A stretch of DNA of 64,000 nucleotides from Scopulibacillus daqui (GCF_016908855.1 NZ_JAFBER010000003.1:124001-188000), one strand, 5' to 3'; shown: positions 18,276-28,146, numbered from the stretch's first letter. Program-made: numbers and translations. Notes: a model not told the origin generated them from the sequence alone.

Positions 18276-18875
18276 TTACATGCGGGTAGCATCCTTGTCC
18301 TTCGGTTCCAGCCTGAATAATTTAACGCCGAATTTTGTTAGAGGATAAAGTAAAGATGACAGTTTCCAGCCTAATCGTCCGGCAATTATTCCAATGACGA
18401 TGGCCGCAATGACATCAGTCGGCCAATGGACGCCGGTATAAACCCTAGAAAAGGCAACAACGATGGCAAATATAGTAAATGCCCGGCTTACCCATTTGGA
18501 ATTTTTTCCCCATGTAGCCGACGCGAAAGCGAAACTGCCTGCCGTATGGTCGCTCGGGAACGACGCGTTGGCAGGATGAGGAATGAGTTTATGGAAGCTG
18601 TCATGAGGCAAAACGACAAAAGGACGCTGACGATACCAAATATGCGAAATAATAAAGTTAATGAATAGGGCAATAACACCTGCAAAGAAAGCGACCACTA
18701 ACGTATGCCGGCTGTTAACCTTGGATCTCGGCAGTGTGAACCAAAAGACGACAAACAAAGCGGCATATATTTCCATCGCGTAATGTGAGATAAATGCCAT
18801 GATTGCATCGAACCAGAGAACATGCCCGGATAAATTGTTAATCGCATGGTATACTGCTGTATCAAATGGATTCAT
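18276..18875 (-). CDS. PAP2-family undecaprenyl-diphosphatase, BcrC-like
   Basis: 199 residues with about five membrane helices. The three acid-phosphatase motifs are present: RQRPF, PSDHTAG (catalytic His) and SRVYTGVHWPTD. The family removes a phosphate from undecaprenyl diphosphate to recycle the cell-wall lipid carrier; bacitracin resistance is the known phenotype of BcrC. GGAGGC lies before the ATG on this strand. Single gene. Confidence 0.88.
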   Translation of the reverse strand: MNPFDTAVYHAINNLSGHVLWFDAIMAFISHYAMEIYAALFVVFWFTLPRSKVNSRHTLVVAFFAGVIALFINFIISHIWYRQRPFVVLPHDSFHKLIPHPANASFPSDHTAGSFAFASATWGKNSKWVSRAFTIFAIVVAFSRVYTGVHWPTDVIAAIVIGIIAGRLGWKLSSLLYPLTKFGVKLFRLEPKDKDATRM

Positions 18876-19185
18876 AGATGCCTCCTTTAATTCTTATAAA
18901 CTTATGATTAGTCGGTAGTAAACCCAACAATTTGAGTATACGAATATAAAATTCGATAATCAACTTCAAAATAAGGGTTATGGGAATAATATATATTTCT
19001 TCATATTTCGCTAAATTTGTTAATCATTATGCCGAAAATAATAATATCTGGGGTTTTTGCAATAGATTTTGTAATGCAAACGTAAAATTTTTGGAAATAT
19101 TGTTATGTTATGATGAAATTACTGATCTATTGAAATATTAAAACTTTACTTAAGAGATAGAACATTGCATTTTGGGGGAGATTTT
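18876..19185. other. 310-bp divergent intergenic region
   Basis: AT-rich space between the divergent PAP2 gene and the cell-wall hydrolase gene. It should contain both promoters, but I could not pick a -35/-10 pair with correct spacing. No open frame or RNA fold stands out. Confidence 0.5.
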
Positions 19186-20472
19186 ATGAAAAAGAGAGCC
19201 GCTTCAAAAAGGTTTATTCCTGCGGCTGTACTGGCTACTGGTATTATATTTTCTGCTAATGGCGCGGGACATGCAGCAACCGGAAGCGAAATTTTAAGCT
19301 ACGGCAATCAATTTTTAGGCAAACCGTACATATACGGCGCTTCTTATGGACAGACTCAGTCTTTTGATTGTTCTTCATTTACGAAAACAATCTTTGCTCA
19401 TTTCGGCATTGATATACCAAGGGTTTCCTCAGCTCAGGCGACTGTCGGCGTGCCGGTTTCAAAGAGCAATCTGCAAGTTGGCGACTTGCTTTTTTATGAT
19501 ACGGACGGTGACGGCGTTATTAACCATGTCGGCATTTATGCCGGGGATGGCCAAATGCTGGATGCTGAACCTACATACGGTGTCAGATACACGTCAGCTT
19601 TTTCAAATGCGTATTGGAATAAGTATTTTGTTACAGCACGGCGGGTGTTAGGCGAAAGCGGCAGCGCCAATCCACCGGGCAGTTCAACGCCAGCGCCGCC
19701 GGCAAATAACGGCAGTTCTTCACACAGCAGCGGGTCATTCTACACTGTCAAACCCGGCGATTCGCTTTGGAAAATTGCCTCAAGTCACGGCATGTCAGTG
19801 GCTCAGCTTAAGTCAGCAAACGGTTTGGCTTCTGATCTGATCTATGCCGGCCAGAAATTAAAGTTAAGCGGAAGCGCGTCATCATCCGGCGGGTCAAATA
19901 GCGGAGGATCATCAGGAAATCAAGCCTCTTCCGGCGGTACATATGTTGTTAAATCAGGCGATTCCCTGTGGAAAATTGCCGCCAATCATGGGATGTCAGT
20001 ATCAAAGTTAAAGTCTATCAACGGATTATCCTCAGATATCATCTATCCCGGCCAAAAATTAAAGTTAAGCGGCAGCGCGTCATCATCCGGCGGGTCAAAT
20101 AGCGGAGGATCATCAGGAAATCAAGCCTCCTCCGGCGGTACATATGTTGTTAAACCGGGTGATTCCCTGTGGAAAATAGCTGTAAATCACGGCATGTCTC
20201 TATCATCGCTTAAATCTATTAATGGCTTAAAATCAGATGTTATTTACCCTGGTCAGAAACTGAAGCTAAGCGGTCATGCGTCAACATCGAACACTTCATC
20301 AAGCAAACACTCATCAAAGAAACCAGCCTCTTCTTTCTATATCGTTAAGAAAGGCGATTCGCTGTGGGACATTGCCTTATTAAATGACACATCCGTCAAC
20401 AAACTTATGAAAGCCAACCATTTATCATCTATTGTTATCTATCCAGGCCAAAAGCTGGCTATACCTCAATAA
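19186..20472 (+). CDS. NlpC/P60 endopeptidase with four LysM domains
   Basis: 428 residues, secreted. Signal peptide to about residue 32 (AGHAAT). The catalytic NlpC/P60 domain comes first (about 33-155): SFDCSSFTK carries the nucleophilic Cys and INHVGIYAGDG the His. Four LysM repeats follow, each opening with a VKxGDSLW block and ending in a YxGQKL block. LytE/LytF-type enzymes have the opposite order. Cleaves peptidoglycan stem peptides and binds glycan through LysM. Start is the ATG at 19186 after GGGGGAG, 7 codons inside a longer open frame. Confidence 0.92.
   Translation: MKKRAASKRFIPAAVLATGIIFSANGAGHAATGSEILSYGNQFLGKPYIYGASYGQTQSFDCSSFTKTIFAHFGIDIPRVSSAQATVGVPVSKSNLQVGDLLFYDTDGDGVINHVGIYAGDGQMLDAEPTYGVRYTSAFSNAYWNKYFVTARRVLGESGSANPPGSSTPAPPANNGSSSHSSGSFYTVKPGDSLWKIASSHGMSVAQLKSANGLASDLIYAGQKLKLSGSASSSGGSNSGGSSGNQASSGGTYVVKSGDSLWKIAANHGMSVSKLKSINGLSSDIIYPGQKLKLSGSASSSGGSNSGGSSGNQASSGGTYVVKPGDSLWKIAVNHGMSLSSLKSINGLKSDVIYPGQKLKLSGHASTSNTSSSKHSSKKPASSFYIVKKGDSLWDIALLNDTSVNKLMKANHLSSIVIYPGQKLAIPQ
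19861..20262 (+). repeat. 201-bp tandem repeat encoding LysM plus linker
   Basis: Two 67-codon units start at 19861 and 20062. The first 120 bases of each, encoding the Ser/Gly linker and the LysM opening, are almost identical, while the rest has drifted. This suggests recent duplication or gene conversion inside the gene. Confidence 0.85.
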
Positions 20473-20480
20473 ATTTTTAG

Positions 20481-20519
20481 CAGAACATCCGGTTCTTCTT
20501 CAACCGGGTGTTCTGTTTA
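20481..20519 (+). terminator. Terminator after the LysM hydrolase
   Basis: AGAACATCCGGTT pairs with AACCGGGTGTTCT (G-T allowed), then a short T-rich tract. Confidence 0.8.
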
Positions 20520-20729
20520 ATTTTGGCATTTATTAAACAAATCTTAAGAGACGGGTTTTGCGTAATAAAAATAGATCATTCTTATCATGCACATGATCCT
20601 CTTCCAAATGTTTATCAAAAAATGTCATAAGTTTACATGGAATCTATGTTAAAATAATTGAATCAGTGAGAAGATCAATAGTTTACAAAAGTGATAGATT
20701 ATACATGATGTATTGGAGAGAACTTAAAT

Positions 20730-21644
20730 ATGCTTAGTCAATCTTTGCTGCAAATGAATACGATTTTTATCAGCTTGTTAATTGAAGCTGTCCCGTTTGT
20801 TGTTGTAGGTGTATTTATTTCGGCTCTCATTGAGTTGTTTGTTACAGAGGAAATGATAACCAAAGTCATACCTAAAAACCGCTTTTTGTCGGTAACGATG
20901 GGGACATGCATTGGATCATTATTTCCGGGATGTGAGTGCGGCATCGTTCCTATAACACAAAGGCTAGTCAAAAAACGCGTGCCGCTTCATGCGGCAATCG
21001 CTTTTATGCTAACAGGGCCGATTATTAATCCGATAGTTATTTTTTCCACTTATATCGCTTTCGGCAATAGCTGGAAGATGGTATTTTATCGCTGCGGTCT
21101 GGCGATATGTGTTTCTTTTGTTGTTGGTATCATTATTTCTTTCCTTTTTCGTGAAGACCAATTAAGAGAATATATTTATAATAAAGGAAAGAAACATCAG
21201 CATCACGACCACCACCATCACCATGAACATGATCATCGCAAGATGTCATTCATAGGCAAAGTGAAAGCTGTGATAGATCATGCGATCGATGAATTTTTCA
21301 GTGTCGGCAAGTTCCTGGTTATCGGTTCATTAATCGCCTCGGCTATGCAAACATTTATAAAAACAAGCACACTGCTTTCAATGGGAAATACAAAGGTAAC
21401 AGCTATTCTTGTTATGATTCTATTAGCCTTTATTCTGTCAGTCTGCTCGGAGGCAGATGCTTTCATCGCGGCGTCATTCCGCAACACCTTTCCAATTGGT
21501 CCATTAACCGCCTTTTTGGTGTTCGGGGCAATGGTAGATATGAAAAATCTCATCATGATGCTCAGTTTCTTTAAGAAAAAATTTGTCTTGACGCTTGTAT
21601 TGTTGATATTTGTTTGTGTGTTTACAGGGGCGCTATTCATCTAA
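20730..21644 (+). CDS. YcgR-like permease with His-rich loop
   Basis: 304 residues of the DUF318/YraQ-type permease family, about eight helices in two halves. Conserved FPGCECGIVPI and SVCSEADAFIAASF blocks carry Cys/Glu pairs that may bind metal. Between the halves (about residues 155-170) is a His-rich loop, HQHHDHHHHHEHDH. The downstream gene is the usual YcgQ-type partner with a similar loop. Transported substrate is unknown; metal handling is inference from the histidines. Confidence 0.82.
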   Translation: MLSQSLLQMNTIFISLLIEAVPFVVVGVFISALIELFVTEEMITKVIPKNRFLSVTMGTCIGSLFPGCECGIVPITQRLVKKRVPLHAAIAFMLTGPIINPIVIFSTYIAFGNSWKMVFYRCGLAICVSFVVGIIISFLFREDQLREYIYNKGKKHQHHDHHHHHEHDHRKMSFIGKVKAVIDHAIDEFFSVGKFLVIGSLIASAMQTFIKTSTLLSMGNTKVTAILVMILLAFILSVCSEADAFIAASFRNTFPIGPLTAFLVFGAMVDMKNLIMMLSFFKKKFVLTLVLLIFVCVFTGALFI

Positions 21645-21761
21645 GAAGATCTTAGAAAGCCAGCACCGGCGCTGTTGCGTGGATGCGATGTTTTTTAGTC
21701 CGTATCGCCGGTTCTATTTATCCTGTTTCTCAACACGCGCTTTAAGAGGGGAGTGAGCGGA

Positions 21762-22649
21762 TTGTTTCGGCTTATTATTTTATTTGGCTTTTTCTATTTG
21801 TTTATGCATTTGCATGTGACAGGCGATATTAGTAAATACATTAATATGAAATATTCGTATTTATCCTATACCATGATCTTTGTATTTGCCTTCTTGACGC
21901 TTTATCAAATGATCAAGTGGGTTTCAGAAGGGAACAAGAAAGAAAAACATGCGCATGATCATGGGCACTGCCATGATGGCCATGATCACAATCATGAGCA
22001 CGACCATGGGCATTCACACGGCGAACACACAATTTTTCAGAAAATCGTTGTTTACGGATTGCTTCTTATACCGATAGCCACTGGATTGTTTTTGCCTGTC
22101 GCAACTCTAAACTCTAGCATTGTAAAAGCTAAAGGATTTCATTTTTCGCAAGTTGACGATGGCAATGAAAGTGAATTGCACCAAGTGTTGCGCCCTGATA
22201 CAAGTATGTATTATAACGCAGACCATTATAAAAATATGGAGCAATCTGATTTGAAAAAATACAGTTCGTCCCGCAAGCTCGTACTGAATGACAGCAATTA
22301 TCTAAGGGCTTTAGAAACCATTTATAATTTTCCGGGCAATTTTGAAAATAAGCGGCTGACGATGAATGGATTTGTATACCACGATACTGCCGATCATCAA
22401 ACAAGCAAGAAACAATTCTTTCTATTCAGATTCGGCATCATCCATTGTATCGCAGATGCCGGAACATACGGTATGATGGTCGAATTCCCTAAGAACGTCG
22501 ATTACAAGGATGATCAATGGCTGCAAGTTGAAGGGAAGATCTCGACCACTTATTATCAGCCGTTTCAACAAACGATACCCGTTCTAAAAGTAACTAAATG
22601 GCAGCCCATCAATCAGCCGAAAGATCCATATGTTTATCGGCAATCATAA
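21762..22649 (+). CDS. YcgQ-like (DUF1980/TIGR03943) membrane protein
   Basis: 295 residues: three N-terminal helices, a His-rich loop between the second and third (about residues 66-90, HDHGHCHDGHDHNHEHDHGH), and a soluble C-terminal domain with FRFGIIHCIADAG and WLQVEGKI blocks. Always found beside the YcgR-type permease. I chose the TTG at 21762 (MFRLIILFGF), 9 bases after GAGGGGA; the GTG at 21753 touches the ribosome site. Likely forms a membrane complex with the upstream gene product. Confidence 0.82.
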   Translation: MFRLIILFGFFYLFMHLHVTGDISKYINMKYSYLSYTMIFVFAFLTLYQMIKWVSEGNKKEKHAHDHGHCHDGHDHNHEHDHGHSHGEHTIFQKIVVYGLLLIPIATGLFLPVATLNSSIVKAKGFHFSQVDDGNESELHQVLRPDTSMYYNADHYKNMEQSDLKKYSSSRKLVLNDSNYLRALETIYNFPGNFENKRLTMNGFVYHDTADHQTSKKQFFLFRFGIIHCIADAGTYGMMVEFPKNVDYKDDQWLQVEGKISTTYYQPFQQTIPVLKVTKWQPINQPKDPYVYRQS

Positions 22650-22697
22650 TGGATCCGGTCAATCGCTGGGGGCAATTCCCAGAAAGGAATGAAGATC

Positions 22698-23618
22698 ATG
22701 AAGAAAGTGATTTTGGATGTCGATACAGGTATTGATGACGCCTTAGCGATGATACTGGCTTTTAAAAGTGAAGAACTTGATATTTTGGGCATTACAACGG
22801 TTTCCGGAAATGTTTGCTTAGATCAGGCCGCATTGAATACAAAAAAGGTCTTAACATGGCTTGGTCTTGGCAATCAAGTCAAAATTTTTCGGGGAGCTGA
22901 CCGCCCGTTATTGCGGGAACCTGTATTTGAACATGAGGTGCATGGGAATGACGGTCTCGGCGGCGCGCTAAAAGACATGGAAGCGGACATGCCGGAGGAC
23001 GGTGCTGTTGATTTTATTATTGAACAAGCGGAAAAGTATAAAGGGGAGTTAACCCTTATTCCGACGGCGCCGTTAACAAATATTGCTCTCGCTATCCGCA
23101 AAAAACCGGAAATCACACAATGGATAAAAGAAATGGTGATCATGGGCGGATCGGTGAAAAGCCTTGGCAATATAACGCCTCTTGCCGAGTTTAACAGTTA
23201 TGTTGATCCTGAAGCCGCAAAAATTGTTTTTCATTCGGACATGCCCATCACGCTTGTTGGTTTGGACGTGACTAAGAAGGCGCTGCTGACAGATGAACAT
23301 ATCGCCCAGTTGGAAGGGTCGCGAGTTGGAGAATTTGTGAAGAATGCTACCGCCCATTATATGAATAACTCCTATAAAAGGAACGGTGTTAAATCATGCG
23401 CCCTTCACGATCCGTTAGCTGTCGGCGTTGCATTGGACAAATCGCTGGTCAAAACCGAGAAGCTTTACGTTGATGTAGAAACAAAAAGCGAATTGTGCGA
23501 CGGGCAAACGGTATGCGACTTCGGGAACAGACTTGGCAAAGAACCTAACATTGACGTTTGTCTTGAAGTCGACCATGAGAAATTTATTCGTATGTTTATT
23601 GATTATCTGAAAAGATGA
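22698..23618 (+). CDS. Inosine/uridine-preferring nucleoside hydrolase
   Basis: 306 residues. Cleaves ribonucleosides to base and ribose. The N-terminal DVDTGIDDALAM is the calcium-binding DxDxxxDD signature. The substrate-site blocks PTAPLTNIA, MGGSVKSLGNITPLAEFNSYVDPEAA and a late ALHDPLA with the catalytic His are present. ATG 22698 lies 10 bases after AAAGGA; the ATG three codons earlier touches the ribosome site. Single gene. Confidence 0.9.
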   Translation: MKKVILDVDTGIDDALAMILAFKSEELDILGITTVSGNVCLDQAALNTKKVLTWLGLGNQVKIFRGADRPLLREPVFEHEVHGNDGLGGALKDMEADMPEDGAVDFIIEQAEKYKGELTLIPTAPLTNIALAIRKKPEITQWIKEMVIMGGSVKSLGNITPLAEFNSYVDPEAAKIVFHSDMPITLVGLDVTKKALLTDEHIAQLEGSRVGEFVKNATAHYMNNSYKRNGVKSCALHDPLAVGVALDKSLVKTEKLYVDVETKSELCDGQTVCDFGNRLGKEPNIDVCLEVDHEKFIRMFIDYLKR

Positions 23619-23630
23619 CGCAGGCTAATA

Positions 23631-23677
23631 AATAATCCCCTGAGTGCAAGCTGAGCTCATAGGGGATTATTTTTTTT
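23631..23677. terminator. Strong bidirectional terminator
   Basis: AATAATCCCCT pairs with AGGGGATTATT, followed by a run of T on the + strand; serves two converging genes. Confidence 0.9.
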
Positions 23678-23701
23678 GCTGTCTATCAGATTTTTTGGGC
23701 T

Positions 23702-25270
23702 TTATAAATTGTATTTTTTTATTTTATTGTACAAGGTCACTCTTGAAATGCCTAATAATTTTGCTGCAGCCGATTTATTTCCGTATGTTTTAGCTAATGC
23801 CTCTTTTAATTTCATTTTTTCGTTTTCTATTACAGGAGTCGGCGATTCCACCACCGGCTTGTCCAATTTTAAATCCGGTTTATTTTTTATAAAATTCTTC
23901 GGCAAGTGATGCAGATGAATCATATCTTCGTCTATAAGAATCATTATCCGTTCAATAGTATTGCGAAGCTGTCTAATGTTTCCCGACCATGGATAATGCA
24001 AGAACGTATACATGACTTCAGGGTCGATTTCAGGAACCGCTTTCTTATATTTAATAGAGAATTCTTTTAAAAAGAGTTGAATAAGTTCCGGAATATCCTC
24101 AATTCTTTCCCGCAGCGGCGGAATTTCAATAGAAACAACATTTAACCTGTAAAATAAATCTTGGCGAAACAGTCCGTCATTGACCATTTTCTCCAAATCC
24201 CTGTTTGTAGCGGCAATAATTCGAATATCGATTGGAATTGGTGTATTTCCCCCAACTCTGTAAAACTCTTTTTCTTGAATAACGCGCAATAACTTAACTT
24301 GAAGATCCAGCGGCAACTCGCCTATTTCATCTAAAAATAAACTGCCGCCTTTAGCTGCCTCTATTTTTCCCTTTTTTCCTTGCTTTGCTGCGCCGGTAAA
24401 AGCTCCTTTTTCGTATCCGAATAATTCACTTTCAAATAACGCTGCCGGTATAGCGCCGCAATTAATGTCAATGAATGGCTGATCTGAGCGCGGGCTGGAC
24501 TTATGAATTGCCCGGGCAAATAATTCTTTGCCGACGCCGCTTTCCCCGGTCAATAGGACGGAAGCGTCGGTAGCTGATACTTTTTTGGCTAAATCAATAG
24601 CCGTATATAACGCTTGGCTTCTTCCTTTAATTTTATAAAATGGATCATTCGCATATGTCGTTTCAATTTTGCTTTCCAGATCGTGGATGATAGCTGTTGT
24701 TGTTGATAGTTCATCGTTAAGTTTAACCATGTCGCTAATATTTCTTTCGACGGATACACCGCCAATAACAGATTGGCCATCATAGACAGGCAATGTATTA
24801 ATTAATACATGAACATTAGGATGAGGCTGATTATATTTTCTAACAACACCTTTTCCGTCTTGTAAAGTTGACATTAATACAACCGATTCTTTTTTGAAAA
24901 AGTCAGTAATTGGTTTGCCTAAAATATCTTCACCTGAACATTGATAGAGTTCTTCAGCTTTCGGGTTCCAAGAAACAATCTTCCCATGCTTATCCACTAC
25001 GGCAACGGCATCATCAACAGCCTGAAGTAAAGTCTGATAATAGGATAAGAGAATTTTCCACTGATGAAAGATCGTTTGTGCGAGTTTACTAAAAGGCAGC
25101 CATCCAACGGTCATGCCGTTATGATCTTTGAGTGCAATGTCCTTTTGATCTGGCAAAGGCCCGATTTCAGAAAGCGGCGTTTCCTTAGGGAGAATGTGCA
25201 TCTCTTTAATGTCCAGCGTATCCTCCCATGGTAATGATATTGAAATAAGCGGCGTGTTTTGGTTTAACAT
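23702..25270 (-). CDS. Sigma-54-dependent activator of proline catabolism
   Basis: 522 residues in three parts. About 85-195 is a PAS sensor, 220-455 an AAA+ domain, 480-522 a Fis-type HTH (KSAAAKLLGISRVTLYNKIKKY). Walker A GESGVGKE, the sigma-54-contact loop GAFTGA and Walker B GGSLFLDEIGE are intact, so it should open sigma-54 promoters. It is divergent from the put operon, whose promoter is a perfect -24/-12. The start is one of three successive ATGs after GAGGTG; the third gives the best spacing. The effector is unknown but likely proline. Confidence 0.92.
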   Translation of the reverse strand: MLNQNTPLISISLPWEDTLDIKEMHILPKETPLSEIGPLPDQKDIALKDHNGMTVGWLPFSKLAQTIFHQWKILLSYYQTLLQAVDDAVAVVDKHGKIVSWNPKAEELYQCSGEDILGKPITDFFKKESVVLMSTLQDGKGVVRKYNQPHPNVHVLINTLPVYDGQSVIGGVSVERNISDMVKLNDELSTTTAIIHDLESKIETTYANDPFYKIKGRSQALYTAIDLAKKVSATDASVLLTGESGVGKELFARAIHKSSPRSDQPFIDINCGAIPAALFESELFGYEKGAFTGAAKQGKKGKIEAAKGGSLFLDEIGELPLDLQVKLLRVIQEKEFYRVGGNTPIPIDIRIIAATNRDLEKMVNDGLFRQDLFYRLNVVSIEIPPLRERIEDIPELIQLFLKEFSIKYKKAVPEIDPEVMYTFLHYPWSGNIRQLRNTIERIMILIDEDMIHLHHLPKNFIKNKPDLKLDKPVVESPTPVIENEKMKLKEALAKTYGNKSAAAKLLGISRVTLYNKIKKYNL

Positions 25271-25284
25271 CATCATCACCTCAG

Positions 25285-25303
25285 GTTATAAGTCACTCAT
25301 AAC
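25285..25303. promoter_or_regulatory. Candidate enhancer/operator palindrome
   Basis: GTTATAAGTCACTCATAAC is a 19-bp palindrome with one mismatched pair. It lies about 100 bp upstream of the sigma-54 promoter and directly before the regulator gene, the usual position of an activator site. A weaker GTGTA/TACAC pair lies at 25314-25330. Confidence 0.55.
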
Positions 25304-25404
25304 GCTTACAAAAGTGTATAGTCTTTACACCCATTTTACAAAATTGTTAATAAAAAGTGAACATTCTTTCCTATAAATCTTTTAATTGTCTTAAAAGTAT
25401 TTTT

Positions 25405-25420
25405 TGGCACAAAACTTGCA
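25405..25420 (+). promoter_or_regulatory. Sigma-54 (-24/-12) promoter
   Basis: TGGCAC, five bases, TTGCA: an exact match to the sigma-54 core consensus, 45 bp upstream of the dehydrogenase start. Confidence 0.93.
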
Positions 25421-25464
25421 TTAAGAAAAGTGAGAATTATAAACAGCGATTTGGAGGGAATAAA

Positions 25465-27012
25465 ATGGTCTTATCATATAAACATGAACCATTCACAGAC
25501 TTTACAAATATAGAAAATCAAAAGGCTTTTGAAAAGGCTTTACAGGATGTTCATTCACAGCTTGGGAAAGATTACCCTCTTGTGATTGGCGGAGAACGGA
25601 TTACAACAGACGAGAAAATCACTTCAATTAATCCGGCTGACAAAGAAGAGGTTATTGGCACGGTTTCAAAAGCTAATAAAGAATTAGCTGAAAAGGCAAT
25701 GCAAACAGCTCTTAGAACATTTGAAACATGGAAAAAGTGGGATCCTGAAGCACGGGCAAATATTCTATTTCGCGCAGCAGCTATATTGCGCCGCCGCAAG
25801 CATGAATTCTCGAGCTATCTTGTCAAAGAAGCAGGCAAGCCATGGAGGGAAGCGGATGCTGATACAGCCGAAGCCATTGATTTCTTAGAATACTATGCGC
25901 GCCAAATGGTGAAATTGAAAAGCGGTGTCCCTGTAGAAAGCCGTGAAGGAGAAATTAATAAATTTAACTATATCCCGCTTGGCGTCGGTGTGATTATTTC
26001 TCCATTCAACTTCCCGTTAGCCATCATGGCTGGGACGACAGTTGCCGCGATTGTTGCTGGAAATACAGTTCTGCTTAAGCCAGCGAATAATACACCGGTG
26101 GTAGCTGCGAAATTCGTTGAGGTGATGGAAGAAGCCGGCCTTCCGAATGGTGTGCTTAACTATATTCCAGGAAGCGGCTCAGAGATTGGAGACTACCTGG
26201 TTGATCATCCGAAGACGCGCTTCGTATCATTTACCGGGTCCCGCGAAGTCGGCTGCCGCATCTATGAGCGTGCAGCAAAAGTGCATCCGGGGCAAATCTG
26301 GCTAAAGAGAGTTATCGCGGAAATGGGCGGTAAAGATACAGTCGTCGTAGATAAAGACGCTGATATCGATTTGGCCGTTTCATCAATTGTGTATTCGGCG
26401 TTTGGATTCTCAGGACAAAAGTGTTCTGCCGGGTCACGAGCTGTTATACATGAAGATGTCTATGATGAAGTGCTTGAAAAGGCAGTGGCGTTAACAAAGA
26501 CATTAACCGTCGGCAATCCTGAAGATGTCAATAACTATATGGGTCCTGTCATTGACCAAGCGGCCTACAACAAAATTATGAAATACATCGGCATCGGCAA
26601 GGAAGAAGGCAGACTGATGTGCGGCGGTGAAGGAGACGACTCAAAAGGATACTTCATTCAGCCGACTATTATCGCTGATGTAGATGAAAAGGCAAGGCTG
26701 ATGCAAGAAGAAATCTTCGGTCCTGTTGTTGCCTTCTGCAAGGCGAGAGGCTTTGATCATATGATGGAGATTGCCAACAATACTGATTACGGTCTAACCG
26801 GTGCGTTAATTTCTAATAATCGTGAACATATTGAACGTGCAAGAACAGAGTTTCATGTCGGCAACCTTTACTTCAATCGCGGATGTACCGGCGCAATCGT
26901 AGGCTATCAGCCTTTTGGCGGATTTAACATGTCGGGTACAGATTCAAAAGCAGGCGGACCTGATTATCTCATCTTGCACATGCAAGCGAAGACAACTGGG
27001 GAAATGCTATAA
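25465..27012 (+). CDS. 1-pyrroline-5-carboxylate dehydrogenase
   Basis: 515 residues, the length of the RocA/PutC type. Oxidises glutamate semialdehyde/pyrroline-5-carboxylate to glutamate with NAD. The catalytic Cys is in [13 protein letters not shown] and the general-base Glu in [20 protein letters not shown] is the NAD-binding signature. ATG 25465 follows TTGGAGGGA. First gene of a sigma-54-driven operon with proline dehydrogenase, giving the full path from proline to glutamate. Confidence 0.93.
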   Translation: MVLSYKHEPFTDFTNIENQKAFEKALQDVHSQLGKDYPLVIGGERITTDEKITSINPADKEEVIGTVSKANKELAEKAMQTALRTFETWKKWDPEARANILFRAAAILRRRKHEFSSYLVKEAGKPWREADADTAEAIDFLEYYARQMVKLKSGVPVESREGEINKFNYIPLGVGVIISPFNFPLAIMAGTTVAAIVAGNTVLLKPANNTPVVAAKFVEVMEEAGLPNGVLNYIPGSGSEIGDYLVDHPKTRFVSFTGSREVGCRIYERAAKVHPGQIWLKRVIAEMGGKDTVVVDKDADIDLAVSSIVYSAFGFSGQKCSAGSRAVIHEDVYDEVLEKAVALTKTLTVGNPEDVNNYMGPVIDQAAYNKIMKYIGIGKEEGRLMCGGEGDDSKGYFIQPTIIADVDEKARLMQEEIFGPVVAFCKARGFDHMMEIANNTDYGLTGALISNNREHIERARTEFHVGNLYFNRGCTGAIVGYQPFGGFNMSGTDSKAGGPDYLILHMQAKTTGEML

Positions 27013-27081
27013 GAAAGATGGGCAGCTTATCTTAAGTTGCCCCCTTCAAACGAAACAATGGATGAATGAGGGGGATAAGCT

Positions 27082-27996
27082 ATGTTAGAAACAGTTTCAA
27101 GAAATGTTTTTCTATACGCTTCACAAAGCAAGTCATTAAATAAAGCTGCGAAAAAGTGGGGGCTTAAATTTGGCGCTTCTCAAGTGGTTGCCGGAGAAAC
27201 CATTGAGCCAACGATGTCAAAGATCCGCGAATTAAACGAAAAGGGTTTGGTTTGTACTCTTGATCATTTAGGAGAATTTGTTACAAGTGAAGAGGAAGCT
27301 ATTGAAGCCACAGATTACAATATAAAAACTTTGAAAGCGATTTCAGAAGCCGGGGTAAACTCTCAGCTGTCAGTTAAAATGACCCAGCTTGGCTTAGATA
27401 TTGATGAAGCATTTTGTCTCAGCAATATGCGCAAAATTTTATCAACTGCAAAAGAATGCAATAATTTTGTTACCATTGATATGGAAGATTACGCACATTG
27501 TCAAATAACGCTTGATATTTTAAGGGAACTGCGCAAAACCTATGACAACGTCGGAACGGTTATCCAAGCCTATCTATTCCGGGCAGAACAGGACGTCAAA
27601 GATTTAAATGGCGTGACGCTAAGGCTGGTTAAGGGTGCGTATAAAGAATCTCCTGATGTGGCCTATCAAGAGAAAAAAGATGTTGACAGCAATTATATGA
27701 GAATTATTAAAGAACATTTGCTGAGCGGCAGCTACACAGCCATAGCAACCCATGACCATCATATTATCGATAAGGTCAAAGCATTTGTCAAAGAACACCA
27801 TATACCGAATGATCAATTTGAGTTTCAAATGCTATACGGATTCAGAACGGATATGCAGCTGAGCTTGGCTCAAGAAGGTTATAAAATGCGAGTCTATGTC
27901 CCGTTTGGCAATGACTGGTTTGGGTATTTTATGCGCCGTTTGGCAGAAAGACCGCAAAATGTTGCTTTTGCGCTTAAAGGCTTTTTCTCTAAGTAA
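27082..27996 (+). CDS. putB: Proline dehydrogenase
   Basis: 304 residues, the short monofunctional form. FAD-dependent oxidation of proline to pyrroline-5-carboxylate. The TIM-barrel blocks VTIDMEDYAH, VIQAYLFRAEQD, LRLVKGAYKE, ATHDHHIID, EFQMLYGFR and the C-terminal YVPFGNDWFGYFMRRLAERP are all intact. Second gene of the operon, 69 bp after the dehydrogenase, and closed by a terminator. Confidence 0.93.
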   Translation: MLETVSRNVFLYASQSKSLNKAAKKWGLKFGASQVVAGETIEPTMSKIRELNEKGLVCTLDHLGEFVTSEEEAIEATDYNIKTLKAISEAGVNSQLSVKMTQLGLDIDEAFCLSNMRKILSTAKECNNFVTIDMEDYAHCQITLDILRELRKTYDNVGTVIQAYLFRAEQDVKDLNGVTLRLVKGAYKESPDVAYQEKKDVDSNYMRIIKEHLLSGSYTAIATHDHHIIDKVKAFVKEHHIPNDQFEFQMLYGFRTDMQLSLAQEGYKMRVYVPFGNDWFGYFMRRLAERPQNVAFALKGFFSK

Positions 27997-28038
27997 CCTA
28001 TCAAGCTGTTAAAAACTAGCATAGTTAAAGTCTATAGT

Positions 28039-28066
28039 GCCCTCCATAAACGGAAGGGCTTTTTTG
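28039..28066 (+). terminator. Terminator of the put operon
   Basis: GCCCTCC pairs with GGAAGGGC (one bulge), followed by TTTTTT. Confidence 0.8.
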
Positions 28067-28146
28067 TTTTTCTGGTGACTTTTTGCTAAGCTGAAATCAA
28101 TGGTAAAATGTGAATAGTATTTAAATTTTTTGCAAGGAGAATCCGT

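Noticed and set aside
21181-21240. His-codon-rich DNA as a possible simple repeat
   Set aside because: Codons alternate and the frame is maintained; it is coding sequence for a His-rich loop, not a microsatellite.
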